Source: Lentisphaerae bacterium GWF2_38_69
GTDB lineage: Bacteria; Verrucomicrobiota; Lentisphaeria; Victivallales; GWF2-38-69
Direction: 5' to 3'
NCBI GenBank assembly: GCA_001803205.1
Contig: MHBE01000061.1
Location: forward strand, 1-53,304
Length of the DNA stretch: 53,304 bases
Shown here: positions 34,641 to 43,433 of the stretch, in pieces
Layout of the letters: each line of letters begins with the position of its first letter
Numbering within the stretch: position 1 is the first letter of the stretch
The notes under the pieces: generated by a model
What the model was told of the DNA's origin: nothing
Database searches by the model: none
The model's input: the letters and a program-made list of their open reading frames with translations, nothing else
Position numbers and translations under genes: made by a program

Positions 34641-35255
34641 ATGCTTAAGATAGTACAGATTTATGTAGATGGTTTTGATTCTAATTTTTCATATCTGATT
34701 TATGATGCCATTTCATACGATGCAGCTATAGTTGATCCATGCGGTGATGTAGAATTAATAGCAGAAGAATGCCGTAAACTGCCAGGAATGAAACCTAATT
34801 TTATCCTTTTGACACATGGACACAGTGACCATGTATCAGGGCTGGATTCTGTAAAAAAATTCTTCAGCGCTTCTGTTGCGGCTCATCCGAACTCACTCAT
34901 AAAACATGACATTAGCCTCTTACACAAGCAAAAGCTGAAACTGGGCAATTCATTCATTGAATGCCTGCACGCCCCCGGTCACACTAAAGACAGTATCATA
35001 TATCACCTTTGTGATGATTCAGCAATATTTACTGGAGATACTCTTTTTATCGACTGCTGCGGATACTGTGAAGCAGAATCAATGTTTAAAACTATGAAAG
35101 AAGTGATTTATCCTTTGGCAGATTCAAATATCGTATATTCAGGGCATGATTATGGGCGCGTTCCATTTGCTGCTCTTGGGGAAGAGAAGATAAAAAATCC
35201 TTATTTATCCGCAAAAACACTAAAAGAATTTAAAGAAGAGCTTAAAGATCTCTAA
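34641..35255 (+). CDS. metallo-beta-lactamase-fold hydrolase (glyoxalase II-like)
   Basis: 204 residues. The metal motif LTHGHSDHVSGLD, then APGHTKDSI, FTGDTLFIDCCG and SGHDYGR supply the HxHxDH, His, Asp and His ligands of a binuclear enzyme. Length and layout match the short glyoxalase II-like MBL proteins (YcbL type). Hydrolysis of a thioester is likely, the substrate unknown. Confidence 0.9.
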   Translation: MLKIVQIYVDGFDSNFSYLIYDAISYDAAIVDPCGDVELIAEECRKLPGMKPNFILLTHGHSDHVSGLDSVKKFFSASVAAHPNSLIKHDISLLHKQKLKLGNSFIECLHAPGHTKDSIIYHLCDDSAIFTGDTLFIDCCGYCEAESMFKTMKEVIYPLADSNIVYSGHDYGRVPFAALGEEKIKNPYLSAKTLKEFKEELKDL

Positions 35256-35368
35256 CTGAGAAATTTTATTAAATGTATTTGAATTGAATATGTGGTTTTG
35301 AAAAGCTTTAAAGGTAGAATCTATTTAAAAAGTTTCAATAAATCAAATCTAAAGCAGGATTAAACCCA

Positions 35369-35770
35369 ATGAGCAAACTTTCCAAATTCTTTATAGCTAT
35401 CATTTTAGGAGCTTCAATGCTTATGACAAGCGGATGCTTGTTTTTAGTTGCCGGAGCTGCTGCCGGAGGCGCTGTTGCAGGAACCGCATATTATATGGGA
35501 AAACTTAAAGGCAATATGAAAGCAACACCTCAGGAAATTGAAGCAGCAACATTAAAGGCATTCAAGAAGTTAAATATTAATGTAAAATCACAGTATTCTT
35601 CGAATAATAGCACTGAAGTTGAAGGGGTTTCTACATTTAACGGTGATAAAATTGATGTTTATGCAAAACTAAATGAAGGTGGCACATCCGATATTTCTAT
35701 AAGGATAAATACTTTCGGAGATCAGGAGGAAAGCCAGAGAATATACGACGAAATAGAAAGCAATCTTTAA
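35369..35770 (+). CDS. DUF3568 lipoprotein
   Basis: 133 residues. The lipobox SGC puts the modified cysteine at residue 23 after a hydrophobic signal. A glycine/alanine-rich GAAAGGAVAGTAYYMGKLKG segment follows, then a small alpha/beta domain (ATLKAFKKLNINV, TSDISIRINTFGD). This is the DUF3568 pattern as I remember it; the role is unknown. Followed by a strong terminator. Confidence 0.83.
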   Translation: MSKLSKFFIAIILGASMLMTSGCLFLVAGAAAGGAVAGTAYYMGKLKGNMKATPQEIEAATLKAFKKLNINVKSQYSSNNSTEVEGVSTFNGDKIDVYAKLNEGGTSDISIRINTFGDQEESQRIYDEIESNL

Positions 35771-35780
35771 TAATTCAGTT

Positions 35781-35826
35781 AAGTTAACAGGCGATTTTAT
35801 TGAGTTTCTCCTGTTAACTTTTTTTA
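35781..35826 (+). terminator. intrinsic terminator
   Basis: Perfect 11-bp stem: AAGTTAACAGG (35781-35791) with its reverse complement (35810-35820), 18-nt loop, followed by seven T. It ends the DUF3568 transcript. Confidence 0.85.
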
Positions 35827-35951
35827 ATTTATCTGCCTAATAATATCTCTTCCAGCCGATTCTCCTATACAAAAAGAGCAAAGTAATAATTTCTCTTATT
35901 GTTGATTAAGCTCATGAATTGTAAAACTTAAATCTGCATCTTGTTAAATTG

Positions 35952-36181
35952 CAAAAAACAAAAAAGCTTTCTGCTCTTTAGAACAGAAAGCTTAAAAAAA
36001 ATTCGGTTTTCCCGTAATGGGACATATGTGGTGGGGATAGGGAGATTTGAATAAGGTTACAGGAAAACCGAAAATATTAAAAACTGAGTTTAACCTCAGG
36101 TTTTTTCTTGTCATTTCAATCAGCATCTCTGATTTTATTTCAGAGAATGCTTTTAGGATATCATAGAAATCCTAAAAGCAA
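35952..36181 (-). ncRNA. hairpin-rich intergenic region; candidate minus-strand structured RNA
   Basis: Five hairpins in 230 nt. On the minus strand two are followed by T-runs and look like tandem terminators: arms at 36002-36012/36062-36072 (11 bp, 49-nt loop, then eight T), and 35964-35973/35984-35993 (10 bp, then T-rich). Upstream on that strand are GCTTTTAGGAT at 36149-36159 with its exact inverse at 36170-36180, a stem at 36123-36132/36139-36150 with one bulge, and CTGAG/CTCAG at 36084-36098. There is no ORF. No RNA family recognised; it could also be only transcription stops and repeats. Confidence 0.35.
36029..36051 (-). tRNA. possible tRNA 3'-end fragment (relic)
   Basis: On the minus strand the 23 bases read as a T-loop TTCAAAT, a 3' half T-stem CTCCC, an acceptor strand TATCCCC, a discriminator A and CCA. 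The 5' half of the T-stem and everything before it do not pair, so this is not a working tRNA. Such a footprint is usually left by an element that integrated at a tRNA 3' end. Confidence 0.35.
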
Positions 36182-36360
36182 AACTAAAAACTCTAAATTT
36201 AGATCATATTAACATAAACTTAACATTTCTTTTCTAAAATGCAACATTATAATGACACTAATATAGTGAAAATAATTATTTTTTTATACTTTTAAAATGT
36301 GAAATTTAGAAGAAGATATTAGATTAGAGTTTTCTTTAAAAGTAAATATTAAGGAGCTAT

Positions 36361-37599
36361 ATGTCAGAAAGCTATATACAGCAGATTTTTGCTGACAGGA
36401 TCGGTGCTAACAAGTTTGGTAAAGATGATAAAATATATAAATTTGAAAAGATAAAAAGAGCGAAAAGAGCCGCTTTGCAGGCTAATCCTGGCGCTGAAAT
36501 TATAGATATGGGAGTTGGCGAGCCCGATGATATGGCTCACCATGATGTTGTTAAAGCTCTTTCCTTAGAAGCTGAGAAATGGGAAAACCGGCAATATACC
36601 GATAACGGGATTCAAGAATTTAAAGTTGCAGCATGCAAATATATGAAGGATGCTTTCAATGTTGATGTCGATTCAGAAAATGAGATTATTCATGCAATAG
36701 GCAGTAAATCTGCTCTTTGCCTTCTTCCTTCTGCTTTTATTAATCCAGGTGATGTAACTATTATGACAATCCCAGGATATCCTGTGCTTGGGACATGGAC
36801 AAAATATTTAGGTGGAGAAGTAGTGAATCTTCCTCTATATGAAAAGAATGACTTTTATCCTGATCTTGATTCGCTCACTCCTGATCAGAGGAAAAGAGCA
36901 AAACTTCTTTACCTCAACTATCCCAATAATCCTACTGGAGGAACGGCAACTGAGGAGTTTTTCTCAAAGGCTATCAGATTTGCAAAGGAAAATGATATTC
37001 TGATTGTTTCAGACGCGGCTTATGCTCCTTTAACTTTCAAGGGAAAACCCCTCAGCATACTTTCTATGCCTGGAGGAAAAGATTGTGCGATTGAACTGCA
37101 GAGCATGTCAAAGGGCTTTAATATGACAGGATGGCGTCTGAGTTGGGTTTGCGGAAATGCGCTTGCGGTTAAAGCATTTGCTCATCTTAAAGACAATGCA
37201 GACAGCGGGCAGTTTGGAGCCATACAGAAAGCTGCTATTAAAGGGCTGGAGAACTGGACGCATATAACTCCTTATATTAATGCCAAATATGAAAGGAGAC
37301 TTACTAAGCTTGTTGAGACTCTTCAGAAGCTGGGTTTCCCTGCAAGAATGCCTAAAGGAGGTTTTTACCTTTATTTTCAGATACCTAAGGCTGTAAAGAA
37401 CGGGCCTAAATTTGAAAATGCCGAAGAATTTACCCAATGGCTTATAAAAGAAAAGCTTATCAGTTCTGTGCCATGGGATGATGTTGGTAATTACGCAAGA
37501 TTTAGCGCTACATTTGTTGCCAGAAACGGAGTAAAAGATGAAGAAAGAGTTCTTCATGAAATTGAAAATAGATTAAAAACATCGGAATTTATCTTTTAA
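36361..37599 (+). CDS. dapL: LL-diaminopimelate aminotransferase
   Basis: PLP enzyme converting tetrahydrodipicolinate directly to LL-diaminopimelate for lysine and peptidoglycan; 412 residues. The N-terminus (ADRIGANKFGKDDKIYKF, KIKRAKRAA) and IDMGVGEPDDMA are specific to DapL. NYPNNPTGG and the PLP lysine in QSMSKGFNMTGWR (Lys251) are in place. AAGGAG precedes the start. DapL is typical of PVC bacteria, Chlamydiae, plants and some other phyla, and hints at the lineage. Confidence 0.93.
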   Translation: MSESYIQQIFADRIGANKFGKDDKIYKFEKIKRAKRAALQANPGAEIIDMGVGEPDDMAHHDVVKALSLEAEKWENRQYTDNGIQEFKVAACKYMKDAFNVDVDSENEIIHAIGSKSALCLLPSAFINPGDVTIMTIPGYPVLGTWTKYLGGEVVNLPLYEKNDFYPDLDSLTPDQRKRAKLLYLNYPNNPTGGTATEEFFSKAIRFAKENDILIVSDAAYAPLTFKGKPLSILSMPGGKDCAIELQSMSKGFNMTGWRLSWVCGNALAVKAFAHLKDNADSGQFGAIQKAAIKGLENWTHITPYINAKYERRLTKLVETLQKLGFPARMPKGGFYLYFQIPKAVKNGPKFENAEEFTQWLIKEKLISSVPWDDVGNYARFSATFVARNGVKDEERVLHEIENRLKTSEFIF

Positions 37600-37624
37600 A
37601 TACCATAACAAAAGGAAATTATTT

Positions 37625-37849
37625 ATGGAAAGTAAAATCAGAGCAAGGCTAGAGGAAATAAGAACTTTTCTCCAGAATGATGGAGGAGATTTGGAGATAG
37701 TTTCAATTGAAGGGAAAAATGTTAATCTCAAACTTGTTGGTGCCTGTGGATGCTGTCCTCACGCAATGGTTACGCTAAAGAGTGGCATTGAGCGCGACCT
37801 CAGAGAACAGATAGATCCGGAAATAGTCGTCAATAGAGTTACAGAATAA
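37625..37849 (+). CDS. NifU C-terminal-type iron-sulfur scaffold
   Basis: 74-residue stand-alone Nfu domain: LQNDGGDLEIVSIEG, then Cys41-Gly-Cys43-Cys44-Pro and the end VVNRV. The CxxC pair holds an Fe-S cluster for transfer to apoproteins. It is shorter than NfuA because there is no degenerate A-type domain. It lies 26 nt after dapL. Confidence 0.92.
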   Translation: MESKIRARLEEIRTFLQNDGGDLEIVSIEGKNVNLKLVGACGCCPHAMVTLKSGIERDLREQIDPEIVVNRVTE

Positions 37850-37871
37850 TATTTTTAATTATTTAAGTTTA

Positions 37872-37928
37872 GAGTGTTTTTCTCTTACACTGGTATAATA
37901 TAATTCCAGTAAGAAGAGAAAAGCACTC
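37872..37928 (+). promoter_or_regulatory. long hairpin upstream of HPr gene
   Basis: Left arm GAGTGTTTTTCTCTTACACTGG pairs, with one mismatch and small bulges, with a right arm ending GAGAAAAGCACTC at 37928. The loop is AT-rich and contains TATAATATAAT. It could end the nfu transcript, or be a leader hairpin with a promoter-like loop for HPr. Confidence 0.5.
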
Positions 37929-37945
37929 CTTAATTTTTAGCTTCA

Positions 37946-38224
37946 ATGAAGTCAAGAAAAGTAATAGTTGCCAATAAAGCAGGAATCCATTGCCGTCCTG
38001 CCAGCAAGATTATGCAGAAGGCCCTTGAATTCAAGGGATGCCAATTCAGCCTGAAAAGTTCAAAAGGGAATATTGACCCAAGCAGTATTCTAAACCTCAT
38101 AAGCATAGGACTGGAAAGATGCGATGAGGTAGAAATTATCGCCTCAGGCGATAATGAAGAAAAAGCCTGTAATGAGTTGGCTGAACTCTTTACTTTTGAA
38201 TTTGATTTTCCTCCACGAGAATAA
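37946..38224 (+). CDS. HPr-family phosphocarrier protein
   Basis: 92-residue PTS phosphocarrier. The phospho-histidine is His15 in KAGIHCRPASKI. The regulatory-serine region reads DPSSILNLISIGL. The C-terminus is longer and acidic. No EI or EII gene is in the window. It may serve PTS sugar transport or a regulatory chain, as in other Gram-negatives with an incomplete PTS. A long hairpin precedes it. Confidence 0.88.
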   Translation: MKSRKVIVANKAGIHCRPASKIMQKALEFKGCQFSLKSSKGNIDPSSILNLISIGLERCDEVEIIASGDNEEKACNELAELFTFEFDFPPRE

Positions 38225-38253
38225 TAAATAAATTTAAATTATGATGTATTATT

Positions 38254-38763
38254 ATGACAAATAAAGCCAATAGAGAAACTGTTAAGATTCATTACAGGCG
38301 ACATGCCAGAGAATGGGTAATGCAGTTTTTATTCCAGAGAGATATTGCAGACTCATTAGACGAGACTCCAGTTTTGGATAGTTTTGCCTTTCAGTTAAGA
38401 GAAACCGAACTCTACGAATTGCCCGAAAAAGATATTTTTAAAAAAGCTTATAAAGCAGCAGTGAAACTCCTTTCTGGAATTCTTGAAAAATTGCCTCAAA
38501 TAGATGAAATGATTTCCAGATTTTCTTTAAAATCAGACTGGCCCATAGAGAGAATTGATCCGGTGGATAAAAATATTATGAGAGTAGCTGTATATGAGAT
38601 GCTTTATTGTGATAATGTTCCTCCAATAGTCAGCATAAATGAAGCTGTTGAAATTGGCAAGGAATTCGGTTCGAGCCATTCACCATCTTTTATAAACGGA
38701 ATTTTGAACTCAATTAAAGATTCCTTACCGAAAATCGAAAAGGAATCAGCTCAACAGCAATGA
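38254..38763 (+). CDS. nusB: transcription antitermination factor NusB
   Basis: 169-residue all-helical protein binding BoxA RNA with NusE/S10. RRHAREWVMQFLFQRDI at the N-terminus and the C-terminal PPIVSINEAVEIGKEFG and FINGILNSI are diagnostic. The stop overlaps the ftsY start (ATGA), so the two are translationally coupled. Confidence 0.93.
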   Translation: MTNKANRETVKIHYRRHAREWVMQFLFQRDIADSLDETPVLDSFAFQLRETELYELPEKDIFKKAYKAAVKLLSGILEKLPQIDEMISRFSLKSDWPIERIDPVDKNIMRVAVYEMLYCDNVPPIVSINEAVEIGKEFGSSHSPSFINGILNSIKDSLPKIEKESAQQQ

Positions 38764-39686
38764 AAAAACTTTTTGATATTTTTCATAATGGCCTGAGAAA
38801 GACAGCTGTTTCGATTTCCAGAAAAATATCTTCGTGCTTAACAGGCAAGTATCTTTGGTCTGAAGCTGATTATGAGCAGCTAGAAGCTGCTCTAATCAAT
38901 GCTGATTTTGGCACATCTATTTCTCACAAAATAAGTTCAGAAATCAAAGATTCCTACGAGCAAGGGCATATAACAAATGAAGATGATATACTTAAAATAG
39001 CAAAAAGCGCAATCCTTAAAATTTTCCCTAAAGAAGAGAAGTTCACTCTTTTAGATAGGAACGCAGGATTGAATGTTCTTCTTCTTGTAGGAGTAAATGG
39101 ATGTGGAAAAACTACTACGGCAGGAAAGCTTACGGCATATTACAAAGAACTTGGATTTAAAGTTATGCTTGCGGCCTGCGATACATTTAGGGCTGCCGCA
39201 ACTGAACAACTTAAACTTTGGGGAGAAAAAAATAACGCATATGTTGTTTCAGGAGTCCCCGGAGCTGATTCAGCATCCGTAGCATATGATGCAGTAAATG
39301 CAGCAAGAAGCAGAGGATATGATTTGCTGATTGTTGATACGGCAGGCCGTCAGCATGCGAAGAAAAATCTGATGGAAGAATTAGGGAAAATATACAAAAC
39401 CATCGAGAAACTCAATCCGGGGAAGATCAGGACAGCCATAATCATTGACGGCAGTATGGGGGCAAATGCTCTTTCTCAGGTAAGAGAATTCGCGAAGTTC
39501 TGTAAACTAGATGGTTTTATTTGTACTAAATTAGACGGATCATATAAAGGCGGCATGGTCGTGGCAATAAAAGAAAAATTCAACCTTCCCGCCTTTTTTA
39601 TAGGTTTGGGAGAAAAAATTGAAGATCTTCAGGAGTTTGATGCTGAACTTTTTGCTGAAGCGGTATTTGAGAAAATTAAAGAATAG
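38760..39686 (+). CDS. ftsY: signal recognition particle receptor FtsY
   Basis: SRP-family GTPase that docks ribosome-SRP complexes to the membrane; 308 residues with N and G domains and no long acidic A domain. GTP motifs: VGVNGCGKTTTAGKL, DTFRAAATEQL, DTAGRQ and TKLDGSYKGG. The C-terminus has FIGLGEKIEDLQEFD. Ends 2 nt from a convergent lipoprotein gene. Confidence 0.96.
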   Translation: MKKLFDIFHNGLRKTAVSISRKISSCLTGKYLWSEADYEQLEAALINADFGTSISHKISSEIKDSYEQGHITNEDDILKIAKSAILKIFPKEEKFTLLDRNAGLNVLLLVGVNGCGKTTTAGKLTAYYKELGFKVMLAACDTFRAAATEQLKLWGEKNNAYVVSGVPGADSASVAYDAVNAARSRGYDLLIVDTAGRQHAKKNLMEELGKIYKTIEKLNPGKIRTAIIIDGSMGANALSQVREFAKFCKLDGFICTKLDGSYKGGMVVAIKEKFNLPAFFIGLGEKIEDLQEFDAELFAEAVFEKIKE

Positions 39687-39688
39687 CT

Positions 39689-40447
39689 TTATTTCTTGCT
39701 GCTAATAGAATTAACAAGAAAATCTCTGAGATCTGTCATTACATCTGGAAACATTTCTGCAAGTTTAAACTCAGAAATAGGAGGCATGTAGTAAAGTTGA
39801 TCATATACCCATTCAGTGCAAGAGATTTTTTTGGTAATTGTAGTTTCTGACATAGCCTTTTTTCGATTTTCAGGGGAGTAAAGTTTAAAGTCCAAAGTGA
39901 CAATTACACTTCCGTATGATTCAGGAAGGAAAATCCATAGAAAAGAACCTGGCAGGGACAAACCATAGGCAGTAGTATATTTAGACCAAACAGCGTTTTT
40001 TACTTCTACATTGAGAATGTATGCATTTTTTGGTATCCTGGTTGAGCTTTCAATTTCTTTTTCTCCTACTGCGCCATATGTTTCAGTAGTAACATAACTA
40101 AATATTCCTGAAGCCCTCAGGTCAGATGCAATGAGATGTTTCACTGTGTTGAGCATATCTCCTTGCACGAATGTATATTTCAATACTGGACTTGTTTCCG
40201 TATAAACATAAGGCCAGAGCGGGAGAAGGAGTAAAGGGCTCCCGCTTGGATCGATAATTACTTTTTCATTAACGGTTCTTTCATCAATGACATTCGATAT
40301 AAAGATCGGGTTTTTTATTGGAAATCCATCCTTTTTTATGGCTGGCTGAGGGGTATAAGCAGTCTGGTAACTGTCTAGCAAATTACATGATGACAATAGT
40401 ACAGACATAGTAAAAAAGGCAGAATAGACAATAAATTTAGTCTTCAT
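39689..40447 (-). CDS. lipoprotein of unknown function
   Basis: 252 residues with a signal and lipobox LSSC (Cys21). Segments such as PIFISNVIDERTV and LNTVKHLIASDLRASGIF resemble outer-membrane assembly or transport lipoproteins that act with ABC systems (GNA1162-like fold), but I cannot place it in a family. Convergent with ftsY and separate from the methyltransferase genes upstream on the same strand. Confidence 0.68.
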   Translation of the reverse strand: MKTKFIVYSAFFTMSVLLSSCNLLDSYQTAYTPQPAIKKDGFPIKNPIFISNVIDERTVNEKVIIDPSGSPLLLLPLWPYVYTETSPVLKYTFVQGDMLNTVKHLIASDLRASGIFSYVTTETYGAVGEKEIESSTRIPKNAYILNVEVKNAVWSKYTTAYGLSLPGSFLWIFLPESYGSVIVTLDFKLYSPENRKKAMSETTITKKISCTEWVYDQLYYMPPISEFKLAEMFPDVMTDLRDFLVNSISSKK

Positions 40448-40493
40448 AATTTCCTTAAATATTTAAGTTGTTATATGATTTAATAATTATAAC

Positions 40494-41315
40494 TTAGATG
40501 TGACTATGAGCAAGCCGTCTTTGTCTTGCAGCTTCGAAAAGAATAACACTTGTAGCAATAGCTACATTAAGAGAATCTATTTTGCCATTCATAGGGATGA
40601 GTGTTTTGATTGTTGAATTATTCATCCAGAAGTCTGTTAACCCGACTTGTTCTGTGCCTACTACTATTGCTATTGACTCTGTGAGGTTTATTTTGTCGTA
40701 ACTCTTGTCAGTGTGGGGAGTAGTAGCCAGAGTTTGGATTTTATTTTTAGTGAGCCATTCAAGTGCTTCTTCCGAAGAACACTCCGCAAAAGGTACATAG
40801 AAAATTGCGCCTGTACTGGCTGTCAGGACATTCGGATTATATATATCTGTTCTTTTATCGCAAATTAAAATTCCATCTACGCCTGATGCATCTGCCGCAC
40901 GCATGATTGAACCCAGATTGCCAGGTTTTTCTATTGATTCAAGCACCAGATAAAGACCATTTTTTTTGGCTTCTACTGAATGAAGATAATGTTTTTTAAT
41001 TTTGCTTACTGCAATTAGTCCCTCTGGTCGATCCCTATATGCCATTTTAGTTAGGATGCTGGGATTAACTTTTATTAACTTTACTCCGTTTTCAGAAAGA
41101 GCGTTCAATAGAGAGTTTTCATTGGAACCCAGGAATTGCTCGGGACAAAAGTAACATTCTTCAATTGGAAATTTTGCATCAAAAGCCCTGCTTATGAGTC
41201 TGTATCCTTCCAGGAAAGTTTTGCCTAGCTTATCTCGGGTTCTCCTGTCTTTGAGTTTAATTATCTCTTTTATCCTCTCATTATGTAAACTGCTAATTTC
41301 TAAAATATTATTCAT
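40494..41315 (-). CDS. SpoU/TrmH-family RNA 2'-O-methyltransferase
   Basis: 273-residue SPOUT enzyme with an N-terminal RNA-binding part (IIKLKDRRTRDKLGKTFLEG) and the knotted SAM domain: LVLESIEKPGNLGSIMRAAD, VVGTEQVGL and IPMNGKIDSLNVAIATSV. It likely ribose-methylates 23S rRNA (RlmB-like); tRNA is possible. 14 nt downstream of the next methyltransferase gene on the same strand. Confidence 0.92.
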   Translation of the reverse strand: MNNILEISSLHNERIKEIIKLKDRRTRDKLGKTFLEGYRLISRAFDAKFPIEECYFCPEQFLGSNENSLLNALSENGVKLIKVNPSILTKMAYRDRPEGLIAVSKIKKHYLHSVEAKKNGLYLVLESIEKPGNLGSIMRAADASGVDGILICDKRTDIYNPNVLTASTGAIFYVPFAECSSEEALEWLTKNKIQTLATTPHTDKSYDKINLTESIAIVVGTEQVGLTDFWMNNSTIKTLIPMNGKIDSLNVAIATSVILFEAARQRRLAHSHI

Positions 41316-41329
41316 AAGTTTTTCTTCTG

Positions 41330-42181
41330 TTATTTAAAAGTGAGTCTGGCATAAGAACCGGCATCAATATTCTTTCCTGTCGATTCAGTTAAAATCATTT
41401 CGCCACAATCGACCTGGTTTTTTTCACCGAAAACAAATTGAAGTATTCTTTTGAGCGTATTATCTGAAAATCCATGACTGTGAAGGCTAAGAAGAATGAA
41501 TTTAGGATTGGGAGAGAGGACATTTTTGCATTTTTCCAGAAGAGGTATGATATCGTTTTCTATTTTCCAGACTTGCCCATTGGGACCTCTTCCGAAAGAC
41601 GGAGGATCCAGAACGATTCCATCATAAGTTTCTTTTCTTGCTGCTTCCCTGTGAAGAAATTTACTTACATCATCTACTATCCAGCGGATAGAAGTGTTGA
41701 TTTCTGTATTATTAGAAAGATTCATTTTCGCCCAGTCAACCATTCCTTTAGCAGCGTCAACATGGCAGACTTTTGCTCCTGTTTGAGCCATGGCAAGAGA
41801 ACTTCCGCCCGAATACGCGAAAAGATTTATTGTTTTAAGATTACTGCATTTATTCAGAATAGACCTTAACCATATCCAATTGTTTTTCTGTTCGGGGAAA
41901 AAGCCTAGATGCCCGAAATTTGTTGGCTTAATTAGAAAGGTAATTGAGTTATAAAGAATAAGCCACTCCTGGGGAAGTTTGTTTCTCCAAGTCCATTTTC
42001 CTCCTCCAGATGAATTTCTCTGAAAGATTGCGTCTGCGTTATCCCACTCTTTTTTAGGCAAGGAAATTGGCCAGAAAGCATTAAGAGCAGGTCTTATTAA
42101 TCTGTATGAGCCTACTTGTTCAAGTTTCTGTAAATTTCCAGAATCCAGAATTTGATATTGATCTTTTGATTTATTTTCCAT
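41330..42181 (-). CDS. class I SAM-dependent methyltransferase (RlmI/RlmK-like)
   Basis: 283 residues. FGHLGFFPEQKNNW, NLFAYSGGSSLAMAQ (motif I), VDAAKGMVDWAK and VLDPPSFGRG follow the Methyltrans_SAM pattern of the RlmI/RlmK group, but the N-terminal PUA domain is absent. An RNA target is likely. It abuts nagA with only one base between them. Confidence 0.85.
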   Translation of the reverse strand: MENKSKDQYQILDSGNLQKLEQVGSYRLIRPALNAFWPISLPKKEWDNADAIFQRNSSGGGKWTWRNKLPQEWLILYNSITFLIKPTNFGHLGFFPEQKNNWIWLRSILNKCSNLKTINLFAYSGGSSLAMAQTGAKVCHVDAAKGMVDWAKMNLSNNTEINTSIRWIVDDVSKFLHREAARKETYDGIVLDPPSFGRGPNGQVWKIENDIIPLLEKCKNVLSPNPKFILLSLHSHGFSDNTLKRILQFVFGEKNQVDCGEMILTESTGKNIDAGSYARLTFK

Positions 42182-42182
42182 A

Positions 42183-43433
42183 TTAGGTGTGATTTCGGGA
42201 GAGAACTCCCGGATTAGATATGTGTGAATTAAAGGTATAAGCCTTATCGATATAAACGATTTTTCCTTTCCTTACTGTCATAACTGCTTTATTTATTTCC
42301 TTACTGAAAAAAGATATATCAGCATTTCTACCAGGGAGGAGTTCTCCCTGCTGATTCAATGAAAGAAGTTTTGCCGGATTGATTGTAAGGCATGCAGCTG
42401 CATCAGTGATGTCTAATTGGGAATACTTTACAAGATGGTTCCATCCTTGCTCAAGAGTTAATGTAGTTCCTGCGATAATTCCCTCATCAGTAAGAGCTTT
42501 ACCATCTTTTACATTAATTTGTGTTGATCCCAGATGATAAACTCCATCAGATAAGCCTGCCCCTTGAATTGCATCGCTTATGCCGATTATTTTATCTTTT
42601 GGTTTTGTCCTGCAAACAATGTCAATCATTCTAGGGTGGATATGAAAACCATCCAGAATAATTTCTGTTGTAACTCTGTCATCTGTTAAGGAAACTCCTG
42701 CAATTCCTACTGATCTGTGGTGAAGCACAGGCATACCATTATAGAGGTGAGTACAGTGATGGGCTCCGGCGTCAATAGCATTAATTACAGCATTTTCATC
42801 AGCCATGGAGTGCCCCATTGACGGGATGATTCCATTTTCTTTAAGAATTTCCACAAGCTTTATAGAATTATCAAGTTCGGGAGCAAAAGTCATAATTTTA
42901 ATCTTACCTTGACCGGCAGATATAATTTCCTTAAGTTCACCGATGTCTATTGAACGGATATACTCCTCGTTCTGAGAACCTCTTTTGACTTTATTGATAT
43001 ATGGTCCTTCCACTCTTATGCCCTCAGGCGCTGCCCCAAGGTATTCTTTTGCTACTAGTTCTGCCAGAGTTGAAATAGTTGAAAGCATTCTTTTCCTAGG
43101 GATAGAAACAATAGTTGGAAGAAAAGAAGTTATTCCGTGACTTACAAGAGTTTTAGACATTAATTTGAAATCTTCTTTACCTTCTTCAGCTGTACTAGAG
43201 TCAAACCCGCCAGCCCCATGAATATGTGTATCAATGAAACCTGGAACAGCATAAGTGCCTTGAAGATGAAAAATATTTGTGTTTTTGTCGACATTAAACG
43301 AAGAAGTATTTCCTATAGCAACTATTTTCTCATCTTCGCATAGTATTGACGCATCTACAATTTTTTTGTTTGGAGTGTAGCAATAATCGGCAGTGAAAAG
43401 TATTCTTTGGATGCTTGTAGGCTTTACAGACAT
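42183..43433 (-). CDS. nagA: N-acetylglucosamine-6-phosphate deacetylase
   Basis: Amidohydrolase of amino-sugar and peptidoglycan recycling, 416 residues. Metal motif DTHIHGAGGFD, substrate loops GPYINKVKRGSQN, SMGHSMADENAV, the HHCTHLYNGM stretch, catalytic Asp in IGISDAIQG, and a C-terminal beta strand NADISFFSKE. No nagB in the window. It is transcribed away from dnaA. Confidence 0.92.
   Translation of the reverse strand: MSVKPTSIQRILFTADYCYTPNKKIVDASILCEDEKIVAIGNTSSFNVDKNTNIFHLQGTYAVPGFIDTHIHGAGGFDSSTAEEGKEDFKLMSKTLVSHGITSFLPTIVSIPRKRMLSTISTLAELVAKEYLGAAPEGIRVEGPYINKVKRGSQNEEYIRSIDIGELKEIISAGQGKIKIMTFAPELDNSIKLVEILKENGIIPSMGHSMADENAVINAIDAGAHHCTHLYNGMPVLHHRSVGIAGVSLTDDRVTTEIILDGFHIHPRMIDIVCRTKPKDKIIGISDAIQGAGLSDGVYHLGSTQINVKDGKALTDEGIIAGTTLTLEQGWNHLVKYSQLDITDAAACLTINPAKLLSLNQQGELLPGRNADISFFSKEINKAVMTVRKGKIVYIDKAYTFNSHISNPGVLSRNHT

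Noticed and set aside
35994-36181. tmRNA or intact tRNA on the minus strand
   Set aside because: There is a tRNA-like 3' end, but no matching 5' acceptor strand, no paired T-stem and no tag reading frame upstream.
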